NCBI GenBank assembly: GCA_020722725.1
Contig: DYKG01000024.1
Coordinates: 1-51,052 of the forward strand
DNA length: 51,052 nt
Reading direction: 5' to 3'
DNA from: Candidatus Methylomirabilis sp.
GTDB taxonomy: Bacteria; Muiribacteriota; Ozemobacteria; Ozemobacterales; Ozemobacteraceae
The notes beneath the pieces were generated by a model. That model was not told the DNA's origin. It saw only the letters and a list, made by a program, of their open reading frames with translations, and searched no databases. Positions 26,671-34,634 of the stretch are shown here, in pieces. Positions within the stretch are counted from its first letter, which is position 1. The number at the start of each line of letters is the position of its first letter. The translations under genes were made by a program, and so were the position numbers.

Positions 26671-28238
26671 AGTCTCTGAAATTCTCTATTGCCCTTTTTC
26701 TTTTTATTGTTCTGGCTGGTTGTGTTTTTGCCGCACCTTCTCTTGAAGCGATTCAAAAAAACATTTATAGAGCTTCGAATCTCTGGGAAAAAGATCATGA
26801 CAGTGCGCAGAAGATTCTCAAAAATGCTTTTGCCGATGCAATTTTTTATACCAGACCTGAATTCATCGATAGAATAAGAGAAAAGGGCTTTCTGCTTGCG
26901 ATAAGCTGCTACAACCCCGAACTGGCTGAAGAGGCCATGCTGGCTGCTGAAACCTATCTCAAGGTTTTTCCCAGGGGCAGATATGTGGGCAATGTCAAGC
27001 TTTTCAAGGCAATTGATGCTTTTGCTGCCAACCGTAATGAAGATGCAATTTTGCTGGTTGATCAGGCACGGTCAGCAATGGGGCGCTCGCTGAACTATAA
27101 AGAACAGACCCTGTTCATGGACGCTTATATCACCGCCAATCATCATCGCTCTGCCGAACAGTTCATCGAAGGACAGAAACTGGTGCGGCCATCTTCAAGT
27201 TTGACCAGGGATCTGCGCAAATTTCATCGCGGCAATGACAGAATTGAAAATACTTTGACCCAGCTGAAGAATGGCAAAATCTCAGGCATCGCGGCTGCCG
27301 AAAGAATTGAAAAAGAGCTGCAGTATTCGTATTTTGCCAAGAAGGCCCCTGAAGCTGCTTTAACTTCGGTTGCAATTAAAGATACTCAGAATCTGGCTTA
27401 CAATCCCGTGGGGCTTGAATGGTGCGGGCTTGCCCGCGCGGTAAAACACAGTGCTTCACCGCAATTGCGGGAAAAGAAATATCGTGAGTTTCTCAGCGAT
27501 TATCCGCAGGCAGCTCCGGCTGAAACCTATCAGGCTTTGCAGAATCTGAAAAATATCTATCTCTACGAAATGCAGGATAAAATCCAGGCCATCAGAACCC
27601 TCGAAGCCATGAAAAAAGTGCCAGGCTTTGCTGAAAGAGCTGAAATTGAAGAAACATTCACAAGCTTCGAACCCTGCGATCTTCTTACCGAAAGTGGTTT
27701 GAAGTTTATCAAAAAAATGTTTGAAACTCCCGGACTGCTTCCTTACGATAATGGCGCTCTTCCAGTTCTTGAAAAAGACTATGCCAATTACCTGCTGATG
27801 ATTGCAGAAATGGCCAATGGCCAGAGTTATAGAGGCAAAATCTTTGAATGCAAAGGCTGGGGCGGGCTGCCGATTTCTTTGCTCTATTCAGCTGCTACCA
27901 ACAACAAAGATCGATCCTGGGAAGTATACCAGCAGATTAAAGCTTCATTGACCCCTCAGGTCGACAGAATGCTCAAAGATGTCATTTTTCCGCTGTATCT
28001 CAATACCGATACCGGCGAAAGGTATTTCCTTGCCGGCCTGGCTGCAGTTGAACGAATGCCTGACCTGGGAACGGATCTGCTGCTGCGAGCGGTGTCAGGC
28101 GAGCCGAGAATGTATCGTGTCGAACATGGGCTTGCTGTGCTGGCTGACGTGTATAATCGTCATCTTGCTTATGGCGAAGCCCAGAAGGTCTGGAATCTGC
28201 TTGGAAAACTTAACCCGGATTCAGTCTGGCTTAAATAA
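26667..28238 (+). CDS. Exported helical-repeat (TPR-like) lipoprotein, unknown
   Basis: A 523-residue protein whose N-terminus is a signal peptide with a possible lipobox LAGC (Cys19); signal-peptidase-I cleavage after FAA is the alternative. The mature chain is alpha-helical with TPR/Sel1-like spacing (for example YRASNLWEKDHDSAQKIL and LRAVSGEPRMYRVEHGLAVL), but no classical motif set. The start overlaps the engB stop (ATGA), so it is translated from the lon-engB transcript. A terminator follows at 28279. Probably a periplasmic or outer-membrane scaffold; function unknown. Confidence 0.75.
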   Translation: MKSLKFSIALFLFIVLAGCVFAAPSLEAIQKNIYRASNLWEKDHDSAQKILKNAFADAIFYTRPEFIDRIREKGFLLAISCYNPELAEEAMLAAETYLKVFPRGRYVGNVKLFKAIDAFAANRNEDAILLVDQARSAMGRSLNYKEQTLFMDAYITANHHRSAEQFIEGQKLVRPSSSLTRDLRKFHRGNDRIENTLTQLKNGKISGIAAAERIEKELQYSYFAKKAPEAALTSVAIKDTQNLAYNPVGLEWCGLARAVKHSASPQLREKKYREFLSDYPQAAPAETYQALQNLKNIYLYEMQDKIQAIRTLEAMKKVPGFAERAEIEETFTSFEPCDLLTESGLKFIKKMFETPGLLPYDNGALPVLEKDYANYLLMIAEMANGQSYRGKIFECKGWGGLPISLLYSAATNNKDRSWEVYQQIKASLTPQVDRMLKDVIFPLYLNTDTGERYFLAGLAAVERMPDLGTDLLLRAVSGEPRMYRVEHGLAVLADVYNRHLAYGEAQKVWNLLGKLNPDSVWLK

Positions 28239-28278
28239 AAATTACATACCGGCTGGATTACTAATGTTATGGCTTTCA

Positions 28279-28310
28279 TGCCCCGGCCTGGTCCGGGGCA
28301 ATTTAATTTT
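28279..28310 (+). terminator. Rho-independent terminator after the lon-engB unit
   Basis: Stem TGCCCCGG/CCGGGGCA (28279-28286 with 28293-28300), a six-base loop, then ATTTAATTTT. Confidence 0.8.
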
Positions 28311-28392
28311 ATGTTTCAAAAAATCATTTGGCCAAAATGAAGATTCTGTCTGATTTGAACTTCATCCCAGGGCCCGACGATGGAGAAATGGT

Positions 28393-30600
28393 GTGAAAAA
28401 AATATTTATTCTGGTGTTGATGCTTTTTGCCGGCTCATCAGTATGGGCTGATAAAACGTTTAATTATCGTGGCATTTTCCCCGCCGATCGCGGTAAAGAT
28501 GCGGTAATAACCAATTACATTCTGCTCAAAAAAGGTACTGAAGTTGAATTTACTCTGTCTGAGCAGGGTAAGGGGCCGACTGAACTGGTAAAAATTACGG
28601 CGGTTGAGTTAACCTCAAATGCGCCGACCGCATTTTACCCTAAAGACGAGCCGCTGAAGAAGATTTTAATCAACGAAACCGGAATTTACCAGGTTAAGCT
28701 TGTTCCAACTCAGGAAAGTGGTGCCGAAGTGCGATTTGTTCTGGGGGTAACCGAAAGGGAACTGCCTGCGGGCGAAACACCGGTTGTTGCTCCTGCTCAG
28801 GCAATAAATCCTGATGCTGTGCCGACTGTTGATTCTGCTTCAGATCCTGTTGCCGCTCAGGCTTCGGTTCCAAACCCGGCTACTGCACCGGCATTGATGC
28901 AAGCTCCCGCAGACCTTGCCAATGCCACCATTGCTTCGACGGTGCAGATCCAGATGCCTGCGACTGTTGATCTGCCGCAAAATCAAATACAGTCATCAGA
29001 AACCATAAATATTTCCGACTCTCAGACCGCTTCAGCTTCGATTGATCAGGCTTTGCCTGTAACAACGCCGTCTCAGGATTCCAGCCCGGCGGTTTTGATT
29101 GCGCCTGCTGAAGGTTTTTTCATTAATCCGTTGAATGGCTTTGTTTTTTCATGTGCCGCTGATCAGCCGGCAGATTATGTTGAGAAGCATTTTGAAGTTT
29201 TTCTACTGGGCTTTGATGGTGAACCGATGACGGTTCCAGGGCAATTTTTCAGTGCTCGTGCGGGTCAGGTCACCTTTTTGCCCGATCAGTTGCTGCCTGG
29301 AGCTGTTTACTCTATCCGCGGGCCCGATGGCAGTATGGCGCGGCGTGGCGCTTTTCCCGATCTGGTTGCTGAAATGGTTGATTCATCATCGAGCATCGTT
29401 TTTCGTCTTTACTGGAAACAGCAGCCCCAGCTGCAGGCCAACCCGCTTGGGCAGATGATAAGGCTTGATAATGTCATTATCACCCTGAAATCTGATGAAA
29501 ATGAACTGGTGAAACTTGAGCCGGCGCTTGTCGCGCCTTATGGCATTGCCGGTTCGGTTAATTACAAATTTCAACCCTATGAAATGGTTTTTACTCTGGC
29601 CCGCCCTGAAAATATGCCGACCTGGCAGATTGTGGCCGAAGCCCGTCTTGATGGCCAGGCAGATCCGGTAGTTGTTTTCAAACAGGAATTTAAGACTGCA
29701 TCTGCATCGGCAACCGAGCCGGTAGCGGTTGATGAAATCGACCCGGATGCAGTAGCGAATCTTACCGCTCTTGCCGATCTGCCCGAAAAGGCGGTTTTTT
29801 CTCTTAAGCGCAGTTTTTCTGCGGTCGATAAAGAAGCCGAAATTGAACGGGCCTGGCCTGAAGAGCTGTGCTGGTCAGAGTCTGGAAGTCTTTGGCTGAT
29901 CGATACTCAGCGTCGCCGTATCATGAATTTCAACGAAGATGGTCGTCTGCTACTTGCTTTTGGCAGTAAAGGCGATCAGCCGGGAGAAATGGGACTGCCG
30001 GTTGCCATTGCCTGTCATCATGGTCGAATTTTCGTTTCGGATACGGCCCGCCATTGTCTGCATAAATTTGCCGAAGATGGTTCGTTTTTGCTTGAAACCA
30101 AAGGTGACCCGGAAAAGAGCGTCATGATCGATGTTCCTGCCGGCCTCGATTTTCGTGGTGAAGAGCTTTGGCTGGTGGATCGTGGAATCGGTCAGGTAAC
30201 CTGTCTGGATGTGGAAGGCAGATATCTGGGCGGGTTCGGCGATGGCCTTTTTGAAGCGCCCGTTTCTTTGCGAACCGACCGTGATGGCCTTCTGGTGCTT
30301 GAGAAGAGCGGAATTCTGAAAAAGTTTTCACCAATGGGTCAGCAGACCGCAGGTTTTCAGACAGGCTGCGTTGAGCCACGGGGGTTCGATGTCGATCCCT
30401 GGGGAACCATCTGGGTTTGCGATGCGAGCAAATTTCAGGTTGTCAGGTTTAATCAGAAGGGTCGTCAGCTGGCAGTTCTTAAAGCTCCCCCGGGCCCAAA
30501 ACCATGGATACCCACCGGAGTTGCGGTGCGCCAGGATGGAACGGTTGCGATTACCGATGCAGAGAATAAGAAAATTCATATTTTCATGGTGGATAACTGA
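28393..30600 (+). CDS. Exported protein with NHL-like beta-propeller
   Basis: A 735-residue secreted protein. The signal peptide (residues 1-19, ending SSVWA) is followed by an N-terminal beta domain (about 20-125), a long alanine/proline/serine/threonine-rich linker (about 130-235), an Ig-like middle part (about 240-440), and a C-terminal six-bladed NHL-type propeller (about 480-735) with blade motifs such as SLWLIDTQRRRIMNFNEDG, RIFVSDTARHCLHKFAEDG and WGTIWVCDASKFQVVRFNQKG. NHL propellers usually bind proteins, RNA or peptides and need not be enzymatic. The start is GTG at 28393, with GGAG (28382-28385) 7 nt upstream. The FecR-like gene follows with no gap, so the pair is probably one operon. 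Confidence 0.82.
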   Translation: MKKIFILVLMLFAGSSVWADKTFNYRGIFPADRGKDAVITNYILLKKGTEVEFTLSEQGKGPTELVKITAVELTSNAPTAFYPKDEPLKKILINETGIYQVKLVPTQESGAEVRFVLGVTERELPAGETPVVAPAQAINPDAVPTVDSASDPVAAQASVPNPATAPALMQAPADLANATIASTVQIQMPATVDLPQNQIQSSETINISDSQTASASIDQALPVTTPSQDSSPAVLIAPAEGFFINPLNGFVFSCAADQPADYVEKHFEVFLLGFDGEPMTVPGQFFSARAGQVTFLPDQLLPGAVYSIRGPDGSMARRGAFPDLVAEMVDSSSSIVFRLYWKQQPQLQANPLGQMIRLDNVIITLKSDENELVKLEPALVAPYGIAGSVNYKFQPYEMVFTLARPENMPTWQIVAEARLDGQADPVVVFKQEFKTASASATEPVAVDEIDPDAVANLTALADLPEKAVFSLKRSFSAVDKEAEIERAWPEELCWSESGSLWLIDTQRRRIMNFNEDGRLLLAFGSKGDQPGEMGLPVAIACHHGRIFVSDTARHCLHKFAEDGSFLLETKGDPEKSVMIDVPAGLDFRGEELWLVDRGIGQVTCLDVEGRYLGGFGDGLFEAPVSLRTDRDGLLVLEKSGILKKFSPMGQQTAGFQTGCVEPRGFDVDPWGTIWVCDASKFQVVRFNQKGRQLAVLKAPPGPKPWIPTGVAVRQDGTVAITDAENKKIHIFMVDN

Positions 30601-31206
30601 TTGAAAAGCTTTACTGCAAGAATTTTTCCGGCACTTTTTATTTTTGCTCTCCTGGCAACGGTTTCGTCCCATGCGGCTGAACTGAAGGCTGATTTCTGCC
30701 GTGGCCGGGTTTATTACAAGCAAGGCGGTGGTCAGCCATTTGAGTTGAATCAGGGGAAAATAGGTCTCGATCAGGATATTTCAATTTTAACTTTTGTTGA
30801 TGGGCAATGCTTCATCAGCAATGGCGATGCCCGCGAATTCAGACTCAAGGAAGATTCCTTGCTGTTCTTTCAGGATACGGGGCACTGTGAAGTAAGAAAA
30901 GGCCTGGTTGGAATCAGGGCGACTGGTGGAAGCTCGATCCAGATTCGCACGCCACATTCCTCTTTTCAGCTTGAAAAGGGGACGGTGGTTATCAGGGTTT
31001 TTTCGGTTCTGACTAGAATTTGCGTGGTTCAGGGCTCGATTCTTCTAAAGAACCCTGATTGCGACCAGCAGGCTAAAATCTCGGCGGGTCAGGAGATTGC
31101 AGCGGGAAACGGCATGTATTCAAAGAGATACCAGTACACCGATGAGTTGAGATACACCTGGTACTGGGTCGATGCGGTCAAGGAACCCGGACTGAGGCTT
31201 GAATGA
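30601..31206 (+). CDS. Secreted FecR-domain-like protein
   Basis: A 201-residue protein with a signal peptide (about residues 1-25, ending SSHAA) and a beta-rich domain in the style of FecR: GRVYYKQGGGQPFEL, then SLLFFQDTGHCEVRKGLVGIR, IQIRTPHSSFQLEKGTVVIR and the closing VVQGSILLKN. It lacks the anti-sigma N-terminus of true FecR, so it is likely a periplasmic structural or ligand-binding protein. The start is TTG at 30601, immediately after the preceding stop, with GGTGG near 30587 as ribosome site. Its 3' end overlaps the convergent lipoprotein gene by 29 nt. Confidence 0.72.
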   Translation: MKSFTARIFPALFIFALLATVSSHAAELKADFCRGRVYYKQGGGQPFELNQGKIGLDQDISILTFVDGQCFISNGDAREFRLKEDSLLFFQDTGHCEVRKGLVGIRATGGSSIQIRTPHSSFQLEKGTVVIRVFSVLTRICVVQGSILLKNPDCDQQAKISAGQEIAAGNGMYSKRYQYTDELRYTWYWVDAVKEPGLRLE

Positions 31207-31882
31207 CGGTGGTAAAATTGTGTTTGGCGGTAGAAACCACCAGGCCGTTTTCGAGAACTTCAGCATTGAGAACAACCCGGTATTCGCCAGGAAAAGATAT
31301 GGTTTCAGTAATCATGAATCCATTGGTCGGCTGGGTTTCGCGATAGAGCGAACCGGTTACCGCTGAATAAATTCGCAGAAAATATCGCACATTTGCCCCG
31401 TTTACCGGATTATAAGAGACGGTAAGCAGGCGATTGATCGCGTTCCAGTTCAAAGGGTCGGGTGCTGTCTGAAACTGGGCTGCCGTGGTCCATTGAAGAT
31501 TTTCTCGTTTATAGGTGAGTGCTTCGCCGTTAACGAAGTATTTTAAAACGTAAGTTCCGGCGGTAAAGCCCCCTTCACCCCTCTGCATCAGAACTTCGTA
31601 GCGGCTGGTGGTGTTTTCCATCGCCAGATCTGAACCGGCAATTTTGTTGCCGTTGACATCCTCGATCCAGCCGCCTGAAACCCCTGAACCACCCACCGAT
31701 GCAAAAAGAATGTCCTGATTTCCAGCCCCGTCGGTTGAAAGTTTTCCCGTTGCCAGGGTAGCGACCAGAGTCGCCGGGTCAACTGCATCAGACCCGCCGC
31801 CTCCGCCACATCCGGCAGATGAAAGGGCAATCAGGGCAATGATGATCAGCAGTTTGATTCGGTGCATAAATTTTTCAGACAT
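31178..31882 (-). CDS. Lipoprotein with fibronectin/Ig-like beta domain, unknown
   Basis: A 234-residue protein whose signal peptide ends in lipobox SAGC (Cys25), followed by a run of five glycines. The mature part is beta-rich, with a fibronectin-type-III/Ig-like C-terminal half (AINRLLTVSYNPVNGANVRYFLRIYSAVTG). The start at 31882 has GGAG 7 nt upstream on the reverse strand. It is convergent with the FecR-like gene, with 29 nt of coding overlap. Upstream lies the repeat-rich region at 31907. Function unknown; probably surface-exposed. Confidence 0.75.
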   Translation of the reverse strand: MSEKFMHRIKLLIIIALIALSSAGCGGGGGSDAVDPATLVATLATGKLSTDGAGNQDILFASVGGSGVSGGWIEDVNGNKIAGSDLAMENTTSRYEVLMQRGEGGFTAGTYVLKYFVNGEALTYKRENLQWTTAAQFQTAPDPLNWNAINRLLTVSYNPVNGANVRYFLRIYSAVTGSLYRETQPTNGFMITETISFPGEYRVVLNAEVLENGLVVSTAKHNFTTVIQASVRVP

Positions 31883-31946
31883 TTTGTTGCTCCCAGTGGT
31901 AGTTTTCAGATAGTATTATACCGATCAGAAAAATATTCGTATGGGC

Positions 31947-32130
31947 TATCCCATAGGATGAGTTTTACAAATTAATTGATACTCGAGATGGTTGTTCCCA
32001 AAAACGTAAAACCACTTAGACGGTCACTGAGCCTGGCTTTGCCGAGTCGAAGTGTCCGGTGCGATAATGGTCATTTTGACCAGAAATTCTGGCTCAATGA
32101 CCGTTTTTTCCGATTTTCCGTCCTATGGGA
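31947..32130. mobile_element. REPIN/MITE-like insertion with short inverted ends
   Basis: The segment begins with TCCCATAGGATG (31949-31960) and ends with CGTCCTATGGGA (32119-32130), which are inverted copies with one mismatch. It contains two REP-type palindromes facing each other: CGGTCACTGAGCC (32021-32033) and GGCTCAATGACCG (32091-32103), 12 of 13 positions complementary. The first continues into GTCGAAGTG, the CTGAGC-GTCGAAG type of palindrome familiar from many bacterial intergenic repeats. No transposase is encoded, so it would be non-autonomous. Alternatively, copy B could be a deletion of this segment between the TATGGG direct repeats. Confidence 0.45.
32069..32109 (+). terminator. 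Terminator-like hairpin inside the repeat
   Basis: Nested stem GGTCATT/AATGACC (32069-32075 with 32096-32102) around CCAG/CTGG, followed by G and six T (32104-32109). It is part of the REP-type insert, so termination may be a side effect; no forward gene ends just upstream. Confidence 0.5.
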
Positions 32131-32233
32131 CCGACCCGCCTCTAATCGTATTAATACAAACGAATTAAGATGGAATGGTATCATTCAAAAATAACCGGGT
32201 CAATAAGCACACCCGAATAACCAGGATATTGAT

Positions 32234-33313
32234 ATGAGAATTATTCACGCTCTCGAAGGTTCAGGATGGAGTGGCGGCCAGCAGCAGGCCCTGTTTCTGG
32301 CACAGCAGCAGCATTTGCAGGGGCATGAAGTTCTGCTTGTCTGTCAGAAAGGTAGCGTGCTTGAAGGCAAAGCGGTTGAAGCCGGTCTGAAAGTTCGGCC
32401 CAACAATTACCGCAAAGAACTGCATCCCCTTTCTTTATACAATCTTTTGAAAATCTACGATGAATTCAAACCCGAGGTGGTCAATGTTCATCGTGCCTGG
32501 GCCCATACCCAGTGGCTGTTAATTTCTCTGCTGCGTCGCTTCAAAGGCCTGATCGTCACGCGCCGGGTTCTGTTTAAACCTGATTTTAACCCGGTCAGCC
32601 GGGCAAAATACTGCACTTCGGCTATCAGAGGCTATATTGCCGTAAGCCAGGCGGTTGCCGAGCGCCTTACAGAAACCGGGGTTAACCCTGGCAGGGTCAG
32701 GGTGGTTTATTCCGCCACCGATACTGATCGCTTTTCACCCCTGGCAGAGCATCAGCTCAACGGCCCATGGCCGGTTGGTTCTGAAGCAAAGGCGGCGCTG
32801 CTGGTCGGCAATTTTCACCCCAACAAGGGGCATCTTCTGCTGCTGAAAGCTTTCAACCTGGCAGCCGAAACATGGCCAGATCTGCATCTGGTCGTCGCGG
32901 GCCAGAATACTGATAGTGACCAGCTCAAGAAACTTGCCGCCGAGAAGGGCTTTGCCGGGCGCATACATCTTCTTGGGTTTCGCGACGATGTTCCGGCGCT
33001 GATGTCACGCAGTCTTTTCACCATCAACGCTTCGTATCAGGAAGGATTTTCCGGTACAGTCAGAGAATCACTGGCTCTCGGGGTTCCGGTGCTCGCTTCA
33101 GACATACCTGCAAATGCTGAAATGAACAGTCTGGTGCCGCTGCGCCTTTTTTCCTGCGGCGATGAAAAATCGCTGTCGCAAGGCATTCTGTCGTTCAAAC
33201 AGCGCCCGGTTGCCGAGTCTGAAAAACAATCCCTGCGCCGACTTGCCGTCGAACGCTTCTCGGTTCCCGCCATGGTTAAAGCCACCCTCGACGCCTACAG
33301 GGAATTACTATGA
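32234..33313 (+). CDS. GT4-family glycosyltransferase
   Basis: A 359-residue cytoplasmic GT-B-fold enzyme. The N-terminal acceptor domain has the glycine-rich SGWSGGQQQALFLAQ loop (near residues 10-24) and VVNVHRAWAH. The C-terminal nucleotide-sugar domain begins near LLVGNFHPNKGHLLLLKAF and contains the EX7E motif EGFSGTVRE, followed by SLALGVPVLASDIPANAE. These are typical of retaining GT4 enzymes that build lipopolysaccharide or exopolysaccharide. Sugar and acceptor cannot be inferred. The next gene, a deacetylase, overlaps by 4 nt (ATGA), so the two act together in glycan synthesis. Confidence 0.92.
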   Translation: MRIIHALEGSGWSGGQQQALFLAQQQHLQGHEVLLVCQKGSVLEGKAVEAGLKVRPNNYRKELHPLSLYNLLKIYDEFKPEVVNVHRAWAHTQWLLISLLRRFKGLIVTRRVLFKPDFNPVSRAKYCTSAIRGYIAVSQAVAERLTETGVNPGRVRVVYSATDTDRFSPLAEHQLNGPWPVGSEAKAALLVGNFHPNKGHLLLLKAFNLAAETWPDLHLVVAGQNTDSDQLKKLAAEKGFAGRIHLLGFRDDVPALMSRSLFTINASYQEGFSGTVRESLALGVPVLASDIPANAEMNSLVPLRLFSCGDEKSLSQGILSFKQRPVAESEKQSLRRLAVERFSVPAMVKATLDAYRELL

Positions 33314-34293
33314 TAAACGATTCAATACCAGTTCTGTATTATCACCGCATCGGTTCGCCCGACCCGGTTCATCTCAGTATTTCCTGCCGCGATTTTGAAA
33401 AGCAGTTAAAATTTTTGAAGAAGAACGACTATGCGACCCTTTCGGTTCGCGAGCTGATCGATTATCTCGAAGGCCGGCGCAGGCTTTCGGGTCCTGCCGT
33501 TTGTCTGACCTTCGATGACGGGTTCATCGACAATCTGCTTTATGCACATCCGCTGTTGCAGAAATATGGCATGAAAGCTGCACTTTTTGTGGCCACTTCT
33601 CTGATTCGACCAGATGATCGGGCACCGGCCGCGACGATGGTTGATTTCAATACGGCGCATAGCCTCGCCCGGCGCAACGATCTGAGTCATTTCCTGTCGC
33701 AGGCTGAACTGAAAAGCATGGTTGACAGCGGAGTCTGGGAAGTTCTTTCCCACTCCCATCTTCACAACCAGGTTTTTACTTCAACCGACCTGACCGGTTT
33801 TTATCCCGATACCGACAATCACTGGGGCATAATTTCGGCCTGGGGTCGCAGTCTGGAAAATGGCCGCTGGCCTGTTTATTCGCGAGGTGCCAGTCTGGTT
33901 AACCGTGCCTGGCAGCCCATTCTGAAACCTGGAAAACCCGGTTGTGATGCCGATGATTTCTCGCTGATCCAGGAAAGCGAAGAAGAATTCGCCGCCCGGG
34001 TTGAAAACGATCTGCGCCTGTCGCTGCAGAAAATCGAAGAAATCTCGCCGGGCGCGTGCCGGGCAATCTGCTGGCCTTGGGGCAAAACCACCGCGAAACT
34101 CGAAAACCTTGCCCGTAAAGTGGGCTTTGCCGCAGCCATGAGAACCGATACCGGCGCCAACTATCCGGGAATGAACTGCATGCAGATTCACCGCTTTGCC
34201 ATAAAAAAAGCTGACCTGCTGCGCTTCAAGCTCGGTCTGACCCTGCGCCGGCACTCAATCTTCGCCCGAATCTACGCATTATTCAGAAATTAA
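33310..34293 (+). CDS. Polysaccharide deacetylase (NodB/CE4 family)
   Basis: A 327-residue protein with the CE4 motifs: TFDDGF with Asp69 and Asp70 (residues 67-72), and SHSHLHN with His148 and His152, which bind the metal. The N-terminal LYYHRIGSPDPVHLSI is the form seen in polysaccharide deacetylases that act on glycan intermediates. There is no signal peptide, so it works in the cytoplasm or on a lipid-linked substrate facing it. It overlaps the glycosyltransferase by 4 nt. An insert of about 100 residues (about 155-245) separates the second motif from the RAICWPWGKTT motif, more than usual. Substrate unknown. Confidence 0.9.
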   Translation: MINDSIPVLYYHRIGSPDPVHLSISCRDFEKQLKFLKKNDYATLSVRELIDYLEGRRRLSGPAVCLTFDDGFIDNLLYAHPLLQKYGMKAALFVATSLIRPDDRAPAATMVDFNTAHSLARRNDLSHFLSQAELKSMVDSGVWEVLSHSHLHNQVFTSTDLTGFYPDTDNHWGIISAWGRSLENGRWPVYSRGASLVNRAWQPILKPGKPGCDADDFSLIQESEEEFAARVENDLRLSLQKIEEISPGACRAICWPWGKTTAKLENLARKVGFAAAMRTDTGANYPGMNCMQIHRFAIKKADLLRFKLGLTLRRHSIFARIYALFRN

Positions 34294-34298
34294 AGGGT

Positions 34299-34580
34299 AT
34301 GGCTTTTTGTTATTCAAAAGTTTACTATCTGCCTAAATGGCGTGTTATCAATGACAACAAAACTCGAAAGATTCGATTTTTGTTATCTCAAATTGAAATC
34401 CAGAATGGTCGAGAAATGGATTTTGAGAGAGTAACGTTGGAACATGTCTGCCCTTATAACCCTGATGCTGAATGGCACATGGCCTTTGGCGAAGGCATAA
34501 ATGATATTGTCGACAGAAGCGGTGGTCAGCTTTAGTTCAACAAAAACGGGCGGGGTAAGTTCTAAAAAACTTTTATGATT
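34299..34580 (+). pseudogene. Decayed DUF1524 (GmrSD-type) HNH nuclease remnant
   Basis: The 78-residue frame (34299-34535) ends in VTLEHVCPYNPDAEW (about residues 46-60), which matches the (T)IEHILPQNPxxxW signature of DUF1524 nuclease domains, preceded by a helical RKIRFLLSQIEIQ segment. After the stop, another frame reads LVQQKRAG (from about 34534), matching the LNxKAGN that normally follows LGNLTLL. This suggests a frameshift and loss of the rest, including the DUF262 half. No ribosome site precedes it. Most likely a fossil of a type IV restriction or related defence gene. Confidence 0.6.
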
Positions 34581-34621
34581 TTTGGCGTTAAATAACTGCT
34601 GCTTCAAAGTTTTTTTGCTGA

Positions 34622-34627
34622 TATAAT
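34622..34627 (+). promoter_or_regulatory. Candidate -10 element for the TPR gene
   Basis: Perfect TATAAT, but no good -35 lies 16-18 nt upstream. It overlaps an ATG at 34626, so that ATG cannot be used from this promoter. The expected start of transcription (about 34634) falls on the ATG at 34635, which would give a leaderless message. Confidence 0.45.
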
Positions 34628-34634
34628 GTTTCCC

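Larger units (their letters stand above)
31907..32192. repeat. Intergenic repeat copy A with inverted ends, interrupted by a REPIN-like insert
   Basis: This non-coding block resembles the sequence at 40884-40989. Shared parts are the left end (CAGATA...AATATTCGTATGGGC) and the right end (AATCGTA...CGAATTAAG...AATGGTAT). The two ends are inverted relative to each other: both carry ACC, 11-12 nt, then ATTCG (left read forward, right read as reverse complement). Copy A is about 180 nt longer than copy B because of an internal segment at about 31947-32130. The length without the insert is about 106 nt. No ORF. Confidence 0.6.
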
